Translations under genes and position numbers: made by a program
Shown here: positions 8,285 to 16,134 of the stretch, piece by piece
Numbering within the stretch: the first letter of the stretch is position 1
Layout of the letters: every line of letters starts with the position of its first letter
Source: Actinomycetota bacterium
GTDB taxonomy: Bacteria > Actinomycetota > Thermoleophilia > Solirubrobacterales > Solirubrobacteraceae
Assembly: GCA_005788585.1 (NCBI GenBank)
Contig: SYBY01000054.1
Location: 1 to 31,517 of the forward strand
Reading direction: 5' to 3'
Length of the DNA: 31,517 bases
The notes under the pieces: generated by a model
The model's input: the letters and a program-made list of their open reading frames with translations, nothing else
Told to the model about the DNA's origin: nothing
The model's database searches: none

Positions 8285-10099
8285 ATGGGTCTGACGCGTC
8301 GGCGGTTCGTCGGTGCCGCGCTGGGTGGCGCGGCCACGCTCTACGGCCGGCCTGCGTGGGCGGGCCCGAGCCAGTCGGCAATCGGCAGCAACCCACTCAT
8401 GTTCGTGTCACCGCGGGTGGAGCCGTTCGTCGATCCGCTCGTCCTCCCGCCCGTCCGTCCGGCCGGCGGCGAGCTGGTCGCGGCCCGCGCCCGCCACCGT
8501 TTCCATCGCGACCTGCCGCTCAGCGACACGGCCGGCTTTGGGGGCATGACGTACCTCGGGCCGACGCTCGAAGCCCATCGCGACGCCGCGGTCACGCAGA
8601 CGTTCCGCAACGACCTCGACGGCCACCCCATGGCCCGCCACCTCGACCCCACCATCCACGGCGCGTCGGCGCTGGACCGCACGCGCCCGCGCACGTCGAT
8701 CCACCTGCACGGCGGCCTGACCGAGCCGGGGTCCGACGGGCACCCGCTCGCCAGCACCCGTACGGGAGGCTCCCGCGCGCACCGCTACGACCACGGCCAG
8801 GAGGCGGCCGGCCTCTGGTACCACGACCACGCGATGGGCATCACCCGGCTCAACGTCTACGCCGGGCTGGCGGGCCACTACCTGCTGCGCGACGCGTTCG
8901 ACACCGGCCAGCCGGGCAACCCGCTGGGTCTCCCTGCCGGCGAGTTCGAGCTGCCGCTCGTGCTCCAGGACAAGATCTTCGCCCAGGACGGCACGCTGCA
9001 GTTCCGGCTGGCGACGTACGTCGCCGAGGGGCGGTGGGAGGGCGGCCAGGCCGGCGACGTGCCGGTCGTCAACGGCGTCGCCGCCCCGTACAACGATGTC
9101 GCCCGGGGCCGGTACCGGCTGCGCCTGCTCAACGGGTCGAACCTGCGCACGTACATGCTCAGTCTCTCGACGGGCCAGCCGCTGTGGCTCGTCGGGACGG
9201 ACGCGGGCCTGGTCGACACGCCCGTCCGCCTGGACCGCCTGCGCCTGTCGCCGGGTGAGCGCGCCGACGTGCTCGTCGACTTCGGCGCGCTGTCGCCAGG
9301 CACCCGCGTCACCCTGCGCAACACCGAGCGCCTGCCCGCACAGTTCCAGCTCGCCGTCGGCGATGCACGGATCCGGGACATGCTCGAGTTCCGCGTCGGC
9401 GCCGCGCGCGGATTCGCCGGACCGGTCCCGGCGCGGCTGCGCGGCGGACCGGGCCTGCCGCCCGCCCTCGGCGACCCGGGGCGACCGACCCGCGTGCGGA
9501 ACATGACGGTCATGCAGCTCCCCGACGGGCGCCGCTGGCCGCCCGCGGTGATGAGCCTGAACAACCTCGGATTCGCCACCGACGACGTCGAGCAGGTCCG
9601 CACCGGGACCGTCGAGCAGTGGAACATCGTCAACCTCACGACCGACGACCACCCCATCCACCTGCACCTACCGCTCATCCGCGTACTCGGCCGGCAGCGC
9701 TTCTCGGTCCTGGCGTACCTCCTCCTGACCCGCCGTCCGGGGTTCGGTCGCCGGTGGGCGCCGTCCGCGGACCAGTTCAAGCTCGGGCCGCCCGCGCCGC
9801 CCCAGCCGTGGGAGGCGGGGTGGAAGGACACCGTCTACGCCCCGCCGGGCGTGATCACCCGGCTGCTCGTGCGCTGGCCGCACGACGACGAGCTGGCCTT
9901 CGATCCGGACGCGCCGTTCCCGGTGCCGGCCACGGTCGACGCGGGGGCACCGGGTCAGGGGTTCGACCCGCTCGCGGTCTGCCGCCTCTCGACGGAGACC
10001 CAGCCCGCGCCCGACCGGGCACGCGGGTACGTCTGGCACTGCCACGTGCTCGACCACGAGGACCACGACATGATGCTGCCGGTCCGGGTGCGCGCCTGA
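8285..10099 (+). CDS. Tat-exported multicopper oxidase (CotA / bilirubin oxidase-like)
   Basis: A 604-residue three-cupredoxin oxidase that should oxidise phenolic or metal substrates outside the membrane while reducing O2 to water. The N-terminus TRRRFVGAALGG is a twin-arginine signal. All four copper motifs are present: HLHGG (H140, H142), WYHDHAMG (H180, H182), HPIHLH (H456, H459, H461) and HCHVLDHEDHDMM (H585, C586, H587, H591), with M596 as probable axial type-1 ligand, as in CotA. ATG 8285 is chosen over the in-frame ATG 8273 because the latter lies inside the operator and the -10 element, and the twin-Arg follows directly. The gene is divergent from tetR and probably repressed by it. 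The true substrate is unknown. Confidence 0.92.
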   Translation: MGLTRRRFVGAALGGAATLYGRPAWAGPSQSAIGSNPLMFVSPRVEPFVDPLVLPPVRPAGGELVAARARHRFHRDLPLSDTAGFGGMTYLGPTLEAHRDAAVTQTFRNDLDGHPMARHLDPTIHGASALDRTRPRTSIHLHGGLTEPGSDGHPLASTRTGGSRAHRYDHGQEAAGLWYHDHAMGITRLNVYAGLAGHYLLRDAFDTGQPGNPLGLPAGEFELPLVLQDKIFAQDGTLQFRLATYVAEGRWEGGQAGDVPVVNGVAAPYNDVARGRYRLRLLNGSNLRTYMLSLSTGQPLWLVGTDAGLVDTPVRLDRLRLSPGERADVLVDFGALSPGTRVTLRNTERLPAQFQLAVGDARIRDMLEFRVGAARGFAGPVPARLRGGPGLPPALGDPGRPTRVRNMTVMQLPDGRRWPPAVMSLNNLGFATDDVEQVRTGTVEQWNIVNLTTDDHPIHLHLPLIRVLGRQRFSVLAYLLLTRRPGFGRRWAPSADQFKLGPPAPPQPWEAGWKDTVYAPPGVITRLLVRWPHDDELAFDPDAPFPVPATVDAGAPGQGFDPLAVCRLSTETQPAPDRARGYVWHCHVLDHEDHDMMLPVRVRA

Positions 10100-10113
10100 C
10101 GCCGCGAGCACCC

Positions 10114-10119
10114 TAGGAT
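10114..10119 (+). promoter_or_regulatory. -10 element of a leaderless promoter (acetoacetyl-CoA synthetase)
   Basis: TAGGAT fits TANNNT and is followed by 7 nt and then the GTG at 10127, with no Shine-Dalgarno. This suggests the gene has its own promoter despite following the oxidase by only 27 bp. Confidence 0.5.
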
Positions 10120-10126
10120 CGGCCCC

Positions 10127-12031
10127 GTGCCGAAGCTGCTGTGGTCCCCCTCACCCGAGCGTGTCGCCCGCGCCGAGATCACGCGGTTCGCCGCGGACGT
10201 CGGTCACACCGGCGCGAGCTACGAGGACCTGTGGCGCTGGTCGGTCGAGAACCTCGACGCGTTCTGGGGCGAGATCTGGCGCCGGTACGGCGTGCCGGGC
10301 GGGTTCGACACCGTGCTCGCCGACGACCGCATGCCCGGCGCGGTCTGGTTCCCCGACACCACGGTGAACTACGCCGAGCGCCTGTTCTCGGGTCGCGACG
10401 ACGACGCGCTCGCCATCCAGCAGGCGTCGGAGGTCCGCGAGCTCGAGGCGTGGACCTGGGGCCGCCTGCGGGCCGAGACCGCCGCGATCCGCGCGGGCCT
10501 CGTCGCCCACGGTGTCGGCCCGGGCGACCGCGTCGCGGCGTACCTCCCGAACATCGCGGAGACGATCGCGGCGTTCGCGGCCACCGCGTCGCTGGGGGCG
10601 ATCTGGTCGAGCGCGGCGCCCGAGTTCGGCGAGCAGGCCGTGATCGACCGCTTCGCCCAGATCGAGCCGAAGGTGCTACTCGGCGTCGACGGGTACCGCT
10701 ACGGCGGCAGGGACTTCACCCGCGACGCGCAGTCCGCGCACATCGCCGAGGCGATCGGCGCCGAGCTCGTCCGCTTCGGCTACGTCGACGGCAGCGGCTG
10801 GCCCGAAGGCTTCCTCCGGTCCGACGTGCCGCTGACCTTCGAGCGCGTGCCGTTCGACCCCCCGCTGTGGATCCTCTACTCGAGCGGCCCCACCGGCCTG
10901 CCCAAGCCGATCGTCCACGGCCAGGGCGGCATGCTCCTCGAGCACCTGAAGAAGACGTACCTGCACCTCGACGCGCAGGCGGGCGACCGCATCTTCTGGT
11001 TCACCACGACCGGCTGGATGATGTGGAACTTCCTGATGTCGGTGCTGCTCAGCGAGGCGTCGATCGTCCTGTTCGACGGCAACCCCGCGGGCGAGGTGCT
11101 GTGGGACCTCGCCGCCGACGCGGGCGTCACGACGTTCGGCACCAGCGCCGCGTACCTCAACGCGTGCCTGAAGCAGGGGATCGAGCCGGGCCGCGGGCGC
11201 GACCTCTCCGCCCTGACCGCGGTCGGATCGACGGGCTCGCCACTGTCCCCGGAGGGTTTCCGCTGGGTCTACGAGCACGTCGGCGCCGACACCTGGCTCT
11301 TCTCGACGAGCGGCGGCACCGACGTCTGCACCGCGTTCGTGGGCGGGATCCCGACGCTGCCCGTCTACGAGGGCGAGCTGCAGGGCCGTTGCCTGGGCGC
11401 GTCGGTCGAGGCGTGGAACGAGGCCGGCGAACCGGTCGTCGGCGAGGTCGGCGAGCTCGTCATCACGCGGCCGATGCCGTGCATGCCCGTCGGCTTCTGG
11501 GGCGACGACGACGGCTCGCGCTACCGCGCCGCGTACTTCGAGATGTTCCCCGGGATCTGGCGCCACGGCGACTGGCTCGAGATCACCGAGCGCGGCACCG
11601 CGGTGATCCACGGACGCAGCGACTCGACGATCAACCGCGGCGGCGTGCGCATGGGCACCGCGGAGATCTACAGCGCGGTGGGCACGGTCGAGGAGGTCGT
11701 CGACAGCCTCGTCGTCGACGTCCCACGCGATGGCGAGGAGAGCTGGATGCCGCTGTTCGTCGTGCTGCGCGAGGGCGCGGAGCTCGACGACGAGCTGGTC
11801 GCGCGGATCAAGCGCGCGGTGCGCGAGCAGTGCTCACCGCGGCACGTGCCCAGCGAGGTGCTGGAGATCGCCGAGGTCCCACGCACCCTGAGCGGCAAGG
11901 CGCTGGAGATTCCCGTCAAGCGGATCCTCATGGGCGCGGACCCGGCGGCGACGACGAGCCTCGACGGGATGGCGAACCCGTCGTCGCTGGACTACTTCAC
12001 GTCGCTCAGAGCTTCGGCTTCCCGCCCGTGA
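10127..12031 (+). CDS. Acetoacetyl-CoA synthetase (acetoacetate-CoA ligase)
   Basis: A 634-residue ANL-superfamily enzyme that activates acetoacetate with ATP and CoA in the cytoplasm. It is identified by its opening (LLWSPSPERV, then DLWRWSVENLDAFW), typical of the acetoacetate subgroup, and by GRSDSTINRGGVRMGTAEIY and the catalytic lysine in PRTLSGKALEIPVKR near the C-terminus. The length is normal. The phosphate-binding A3 motif reads YSSGPTGLPKP (about residues 249-259) where the family has SSG-T/S-TG: the codon is CCC (Pro) instead of the expected ACC (Thr), one base away. The start is GTG behind a leaderless-type -10. The last 26 bp overlap the convergent gene at 12006. A degraded copy of its 3' end lies at 16011-16125. 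Confidence 0.92.
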   Translation: MPKLLWSPSPERVARAEITRFAADVGHTGASYEDLWRWSVENLDAFWGEIWRRYGVPGGFDTVLADDRMPGAVWFPDTTVNYAERLFSGRDDDALAIQQASEVRELEAWTWGRLRAETAAIRAGLVAHGVGPGDRVAAYLPNIAETIAAFAATASLGAIWSSAAPEFGEQAVIDRFAQIEPKVLLGVDGYRYGGRDFTRDAQSAHIAEAIGAELVRFGYVDGSGWPEGFLRSDVPLTFERVPFDPPLWILYSSGPTGLPKPIVHGQGGMLLEHLKKTYLHLDAQAGDRIFWFTTTGWMMWNFLMSVLLSEASIVLFDGNPAGEVLWDLAADAGVTTFGTSAAYLNACLKQGIEPGRGRDLSALTAVGSTGSPLSPEGFRWVYEHVGADTWLFSTSGGTDVCTAFVGGIPTLPVYEGELQGRCLGASVEAWNEAGEPVVGEVGELVITRPMPCMPVGFWGDDDGSRYRAAYFEMFPGIWRHGDWLEITERGTAVIHGRSDSTINRGGVRMGTAEIYSAVGTVEEVVDSLVVDVPRDGEESWMPLFVVLREGAELDDELVARIKRAVREQCSPRHVPSEVLEIAEVPRTLSGKALEIPVKRILMGADPAATTSLDGMANPSSLDYFTSLRASASRP

Positions 12032-13193
12032 GCTTGCCGCGGCACGTGCGGTAGGTCCGTGACCCGCTGATCGTCTGGCCGGTGACGAGCAGCGCGGTGA
12101 TGCGCACCTTGAACGTGCCCTTGGGCAGGCCGCGCAGGTCGACGATGGTCCCCCACGGCGGGCGGCGCAGGATGCGGGTCGTCTTCGGCATGCGAACCGT
12201 GACCCCCACGGTGTTCGGCCAGTAACGCTTGGGCACGCGGATCCGGAAGTACCGGCGGCTGATGCAGCGCCGGTTGCTCGGCGTCTCCACGACGCCGTTC
12301 GGCCCGAACGCGCTGGAGGGCGTCGTGCTCGCCGGAGGAGCGGGCGGCCCGGTGACGCCGGTCGGCGAGAACGTCGTGTAGTGCGAGAAGGTTGTGCTCG
12401 CGCCCGGGGCGAGGGTGTAGGTCCAGCTGATGCCGGCGCCGTTGTCGATGCTCTCGGCGGCACGGGTGGTGTTCGGGAACGGCGTGTGCGTCGCGATGTG
12501 CGCCCAGACCTGGCTGAACTGCGCCTCCATGTACTGGTTGCCGCCCGTGATCGGGTACCACTCCTCGATGCGGTTGGCCGGGGAGTTGTTGGCAGTGAGC
12601 GAGCAGCCCACCGCGCCGCGGGACGGCTCGGCGAACCCGAAGCCCGTGTCGGAGCTCTGCAGGTAGCAGTCGCCGGCGCGATAGATGACGCCCGACAGCG
12701 GCGCGCCGCCGGTGTTCTGCAGCGTGACGTCCGTGCGGTAGGACTCCTGGCCGATGACGTAGGTGTCGACTTCCGTGGCGCGTAGGCCCGTGGCACCCGC
12801 CGCCGCGACGGTGGTGATCTTGAAGGGAGACGCGCTCGAGCCGGTGCCCGTGACGGGCGTTTGACTCACCGGTGTCCACTGCGTGCGCGCGCCCAGACCA
12901 GTGGCGGCGCCGGACACCGCGGGGGCGTAGAGGTCCGGGCCGACGACGACGAAGGTCCCGCAGTCTGCGGGCTTCGTCCCGGGCGGGTAGAGCTCGAACC
13001 GGGCGTCGCCCGTGTGGGCGACCTGGCACGCCAAGTCTGGGCTGGCAACCACGCTGGTCAGCGGGCCGGGGGAGGTGATCTCGGCGGCGCTCGCGGCCGA
13101 GGGCACGGCGACGAGCGCCATGAGTGTGACCAATGGGACCAGGCGACGCTCCAGCATGCGGATGATCATGTCGCTGAGCACCGGGGAGGTCAT
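12006..13193 (-). CDS. Secreted protein with Cys-flanked C-terminal domain, unknown function
   Basis: A 395-residue exported protein of unknown role. A signal peptide (LVPLVTLMALVAVPSAASA) follows a charged stretch; ATG 13193 is the longest start, and Met9 (13169) or Met13 (13157) give a more usual n-region. The central part is beta-rich with several Cys (DLACQV, PADCGTF, GDCYLQ, VGCSLT). The C-terminal ~95 residues run from RRCISRRYFRIRVPKRYW through VDLRGLPKGTFKVRI to RTYRTCRGKL, a Cys-bounded domain I associate with secreted proteins of Thermoleophilia. No catalytic motif is seen. Its 3' end overlaps the acetoacetyl-CoA synthetase gene by 26 bp. Confidence 0.7.
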   Translation of the reverse strand: MTSPVLSDMIIRMLERRLVPLVTLMALVAVPSAASAAEITSPGPLTSVVASPDLACQVAHTGDARFELYPPGTKPADCGTFVVVGPDLYAPAVSGAATGLGARTQWTPVSQTPVTGTGSSASPFKITTVAAAGATGLRATEVDTYVIGQESYRTDVTLQNTGGAPLSGVIYRAGDCYLQSSDTGFGFAEPSRGAVGCSLTANNSPANRIEEWYPITGGNQYMEAQFSQVWAHIATHTPFPNTTRAAESIDNGAGISWTYTLAPGASTTFSHYTTFSPTGVTGPPAPPASTTPSSAFGPNGVVETPSNRRCISRRYFRIRVPKRYWPNTVGVTVRMPKTTRILRRPPWGTIVDLRGLPKGTFKVRITALLVTGQTISGSRTYRTCRGKLTGGKPKL

Positions 13194-13271
13194 CCGCAGT
13201 GCCCACCCGCATCCGGGCGTAGTTCCCGCGGAGGGCCGACGACGACCGCGAGCCGCGATCGCATAGGCGAC

Positions 13272-14180
13272 TCAGCGCAGCCAGATCCGGATGTGATCGC
13301 GGATGTGCGCAACCAGCTCGGCGGCCTCACCCGTCGGTTCGCCGAACGCCGGCGTCACGAGTTCGTAGGCGCGGGGGAACTCCAGGCCGTCGAGTGCCAC
13401 CACGGTGAAATCGGCGGCCAGCGCCAGAATGTGACGAGAGAGCAGGACGGGCGCGACGCGGGCACGTGCCTCCGCGAGCGCCGCGCCCGGTGTGGGCGCC
13501 TCGACGAGCGGCGCAGCCGCCTGCAGCGCGCGCGCCGACAGCGCGGCGTCGACCGTCCAGCGGGCGTTCGACGAAGGATCGCGGACGACCATCGGCGTGG
13601 CGAGGAACTCGTCGGGACTGACGCTCCCGCGCGCCGCCCAGGCGTGGCCGGCCGGGACCCCGCACACGATGGCGTCCGCGATGAGCTCCGTCTCGCGAAC
13701 CTGCGGGTTCGGGGTGTGGTTGGGCCGTGACGCGGCCACCCCGAGATCCGCGCGGCCATCGGCGACCATCCCGCGGACGACCTGCGAGTTGGCCGAGACG
13801 AGCTCGACCGTCGCGTCGCCTCCGATCCGCGCGAGCATCGGCGCGATGAACGCCTCAGTCGCGGAGTGACTCGCAGCCAGGCGCACCACCGCCCCGGCGT
13901 TCCGGACGCTCACCATCACGTCGGCGACCTCGTCCGCGACGGTCAGCAGGCGCCGCGCGTGCTCGTACAGGCGCCGCCCGGCCGGCGTGAGCGTCACGCC
14001 ACGCACTGAACGCTCCAGCAGCTGGGTCCCGACGGTCGCCTCGAGGGACTGCAGCCGCTTCGACAGCGTCGGCTGCGTCACCGACAGCCGCACGGCGGCG
14101 CGGCCGAGACTGCCGAGGTCCGCCGCCACGCAGAACGTGCGCAGCTCCTCGATGTCCGGCGTGATCGAGGGGCGTGGCAT
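13272..14180 (-). CDS. LysR-family transcriptional regulator
   Basis: A 302-residue regulator. The N-terminal winged HTH (residues ~10-70) has the standard pattern: ELRTFCVAADLGSLGRAA, then LSVTQPTLSKRLQSLE, then TPAGRRLYEHARRLL. A periplasmic-binding-protein-like effector domain covers residues ~95-300. It is divergent from the copper protein gene at 14374, the usual LysR arrangement for a regulated neighbour, so that gene is the likely target. A leaderless-type -10 (TATCGT) stands 6 nt before its ATG. The effector cannot be read from sequence. Confidence 0.9.
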   Translation of the reverse strand: MPRPSITPDIEELRTFCVAADLGSLGRAAVRLSVTQPTLSKRLQSLEATVGTQLLERSVRGVTLTPAGRRLYEHARRLLTVADEVADVMVSVRNAGAVVRLAASHSATEAFIAPMLARIGGDATVELVSANSQVVRGMVADGRADLGVAASRPNHTPNPQVRETELIADAIVCGVPAGHAWAARGSVSPDEFLATPMVVRDPSSNARWTVDAALSARALQAAAPLVEAPTPGAALAEARARVAPVLLSRHILALAADFTVVALDGLEFPRAYELVTPAFGEPTGEAAELVAHIRDHIRIWLR

Positions 14181-14186
14181 GCCCGC

Positions 14187-14192
14187 ACGATA
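14187..14192 (-). promoter_or_regulatory. -10 element of a leaderless promoter (lysR)
   Basis: On the minus strand TATCGT (TANNNT) is followed by six bases and the ATG at 14180, with no Shine-Dalgarno between. Confidence 0.4.
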
Positions 14193-14327
14193 AGCAGCGG
14201 CGGGCCTGCTGCGCGGAACTACGGACCGCGCCTCCGCACGTTCTCTCAGTCGGACCGGTTATGGCGCCCACACCAACCCTGCATGACGTAGTCGGCCGAA
14301 CCGCCGCAGGTGCCCCCTCTTCCTGCC

Positions 14328-14339
14328 GTTCCATGGAAC
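14328..14339. promoter_or_regulatory. 12-bp palindrome, candidate operator
   Basis: GTTCCATGGAAC is a perfect palindrome 34 bp before the copper protein start, in the 193-bp lysR/copper-gene intergenic region. Position suggests a regulator site. The copper gene's Shine-Dalgarno is separate and clear (AGAGGAAGG, about 14360-14368). Confidence 0.35.
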
Positions 14340-14373
14340 AGACACGCACACCAGCTTCCAGAGGAAGGATGAC

Positions 14374-15915
14374 ATGGCCGCCACCGCCCCCCATTCCACC
14401 GCCGCGCTCCGCAAGCGCCGCAGAGACGAAACCGACCACCTCGACCTCGGCCCGGAGAAGGCGTGGCGCGAATGGATGATGGTCGGCATCGGCCTGACCG
14501 CGCTGGTCGCCGTCGTCGCAGTCGCCGTCGCGATCGTCTCCCTGGCGTCCGGCTCCGCCTCGGCGCCCCCCACCGCGGCAGCCGCCCCGGCCCCCGCCGC
14601 GGCGCCCGCCGCGAGCGGTGACCTCACCACCCCCGCCGCCGACGACCCCGCCGCGAAGGGCGTCGACTTCGAGCCGTTCGAGCGCGTCGACCCGAACCTC
14701 CCGGCCGTCCCCACCGGCGACGTCAAGAAGTTCGACGTCGACGTCTACCACCACGTCACGCAGGTCTCGAAGGACCTCGCTCCCACCGAGGTGTGGAGCT
14801 ACAAGGTCAACGGCGTCGAGCACCGCGGGAGCGGCTACAGCTCGCCGATGGTCGTCACCCAGGGCGACACCGTCGACTTCAAGCTCACGAACGGCAGCTC
14901 CAAGAAGATGCAGGTCACGCTGCCGCACTCGATGGACTTCCACTCCGCGAAGGTCGACCCGGGCCGCCGGTACGCGGACCTGGCCCCCGGCAAGAGCATG
15001 CGCTACCGGTTCGTCGCCGAGCACGCGGGCGTCTACATGTACCACTGCGCCACGAAGCCGGTCCTCATGCACACCGGCATGGGCATGGTCGGCGCGATGG
15101 TCGTCAAGCCGAAGGGCCTGTCCAAGGCGCGCGACCTCATGGTCACCCAGCAGGAGTTCTACATCGGCCAGCCCGGCAAGAGCGGTGACATGAAGAAGAT
15201 GGAGGCCAAGGCGCCCTCGGCCATCACGTTCAACGGGTACGCCAACCAGTACGCCGACGAGCCGATCATCGTCCGTCGGGGCGAGCGCATCCGCATGTGG
15301 GTCCTCAACGCCGGCCCGAGCATCTGGAGCGCCTTCCACGTCATCGGCACGATCTTCGACAAGACCGTCGTCGAGGGCGTCACCGGCCACGGCGCGCAGA
15401 CCGTGAACCTCGCGCCTTCGCAGGGCGGCTACGTCGAGTTCACCCTCGACGAGGAGGGGACCTACCCCTTCGTCACCCACGCCTTCGCCGATGCGGTCAA
15501 GGGCGCGACCGGCGTGCTGAAGACCGAGAACGCGCCCGCGGGCGGCGGCCACGAGATGGGCGACGGCGGGGACTCCGGTCACGACGAGCACGGCGCCGGC
15601 GCGAAGGCCGACCTGAACGTCGAGCTGGGCGACATGTTCATCAAGGCCGACAGCACCGAGGTCAAGGCCGGCAAGGTCAGCATCGCGGTGAAGAACACCG
15701 GCGCGACGATGCACGGCATGGCGTTCGCCGTGACCCCGGTCAAGGCTGAGGGCGGGATGCTCGACGAGGCGACGCTGCAGCACAAGGGCAAGGAGCTCAT
15801 GGGCGGCGAGTCCGAGGTCCTCACCGCCGAGCTGAAGCCCGGCACGTACGAGATCGTCTGCTTCGTACCCGGCCACTACGCGGCGGGCCAGAAGCTTGCG
15901 TTCACCGTGAAGTAG
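14374..15915 (+). CDS. Membrane-anchored NirK-like three-cupredoxin copper protein
   Basis: A 513-residue protein. A transmembrane anchor lies at about residues 35-57 (after KAWREW), then an Ala/Pro linker, then two cupredoxin domains like copper nitrite reductase. H185, C225, H233 and M238 form a type-1 copper set; D188, H190 and H224 match the NirK active-site Asp and two type-2 ligands; H322 (AFHVIG) could be the third. The segment before FNG reads PSAITFNG, so the His I would expect there is Ala283. A His/Asp/Gly-rich linker leads to a third cupredoxin with H447, C496 and H501 and Gln506 where Met is usual. ATG 14374 has a strong SD. Reduction of nitrite or another copper redox role is possible; the divergent LysR is its likely regulator. 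Confidence 0.75.
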   Translation: MAATAPHSTAALRKRRRDETDHLDLGPEKAWREWMMVGIGLTALVAVVAVAVAIVSLASGSASAPPTAAAAPAPAAAPAASGDLTTPAADDPAAKGVDFEPFERVDPNLPAVPTGDVKKFDVDVYHHVTQVSKDLAPTEVWSYKVNGVEHRGSGYSSPMVVTQGDTVDFKLTNGSSKKMQVTLPHSMDFHSAKVDPGRRYADLAPGKSMRYRFVAEHAGVYMYHCATKPVLMHTGMGMVGAMVVKPKGLSKARDLMVTQQEFYIGQPGKSGDMKKMEAKAPSAITFNGYANQYADEPIIVRRGERIRMWVLNAGPSIWSAFHVIGTIFDKTVVEGVTGHGAQTVNLAPSQGGYVEFTLDEEGTYPFVTHAFADAVKGATGVLKTENAPAGGGHEMGDGGDSGHDEHGAGAKADLNVELGDMFIKADSTEVKAGKVSIAVKNTGATMHGMAFAVTPVKAEGGMLDEATLQHKGKELMGGESEVLTAELKPGTYEIVCFVPGHYAAGQKLAFTVK

Positions 15916-15926
15916 CCGGAGTCCCC

Positions 15927-15979
15927 ATGGACGCACCGACGCGGCACCTCCATCGGAGGTGCCGATGTCGTGCGTCCAT
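15927..15979 (+). terminator. Long two-part hairpin after copper protein gene
   Basis: The outer stem ATGGACGCAC (15927-15936) pairs perfectly with GTGCGTCCAT (15970-15979). The inner stem CGGCACCTCC (15942-15951) pairs perfectly with GGAGGTGCCG (15955-15964) around an ATC loop. A 5x5 internal loop separates them. It starts 11 bp after the stop codon and most simply acts as a Rho-independent-like terminator, though no T-tract follows. Confidence 0.6.
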
Positions 15980-16010
15980 CGCATCGCATCGTGGGGCCGC
16001 AGCCCGACCG

Positions 16011-16125
16011 GCGCTGGAGATCCCCGTCGAGCGGATCCTCAGGGGCACCGCGCGCGACGACGAGCCTCGAGGGCATGGCCAACCCGTCAGCGCTCGAGCC
16101 GTTCGTCGTGCTGCGCGGACGCTGA
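16011..16125 (+). pseudogene. Frameshifted relic of an acetoacetyl-CoA synthetase 3' end
   Basis: Bases 16011-16046 match 11900-11935 of the intact acetoacetyl-CoA synthetase gene at 33 of 36 positions and encode ALEIPVERILRG, compared with ALEIPVKRILMG. After a few lost bases the similarity resumes in another frame at 16054 as ATTSLEGMANPSALEPF (intact gene: ATTSLDGMANPSSLDYF), ending at the TGA 16123-16125. No upstream similarity remains beyond about 16007. This is a non-functional leftover of a second copy or of a local duplication, lying 4 kb from the intact gene. Confidence 0.75.
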
Positions 16126-16134
16126 CCGGACCCG

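Noticed and set aside
14374..15915. Naming the copper protein as nirK
   Set aside because: Part of the active-site pattern fits, but the second domain appears to lack an expected His and there is a third cupredoxin, so a function name would overreach.
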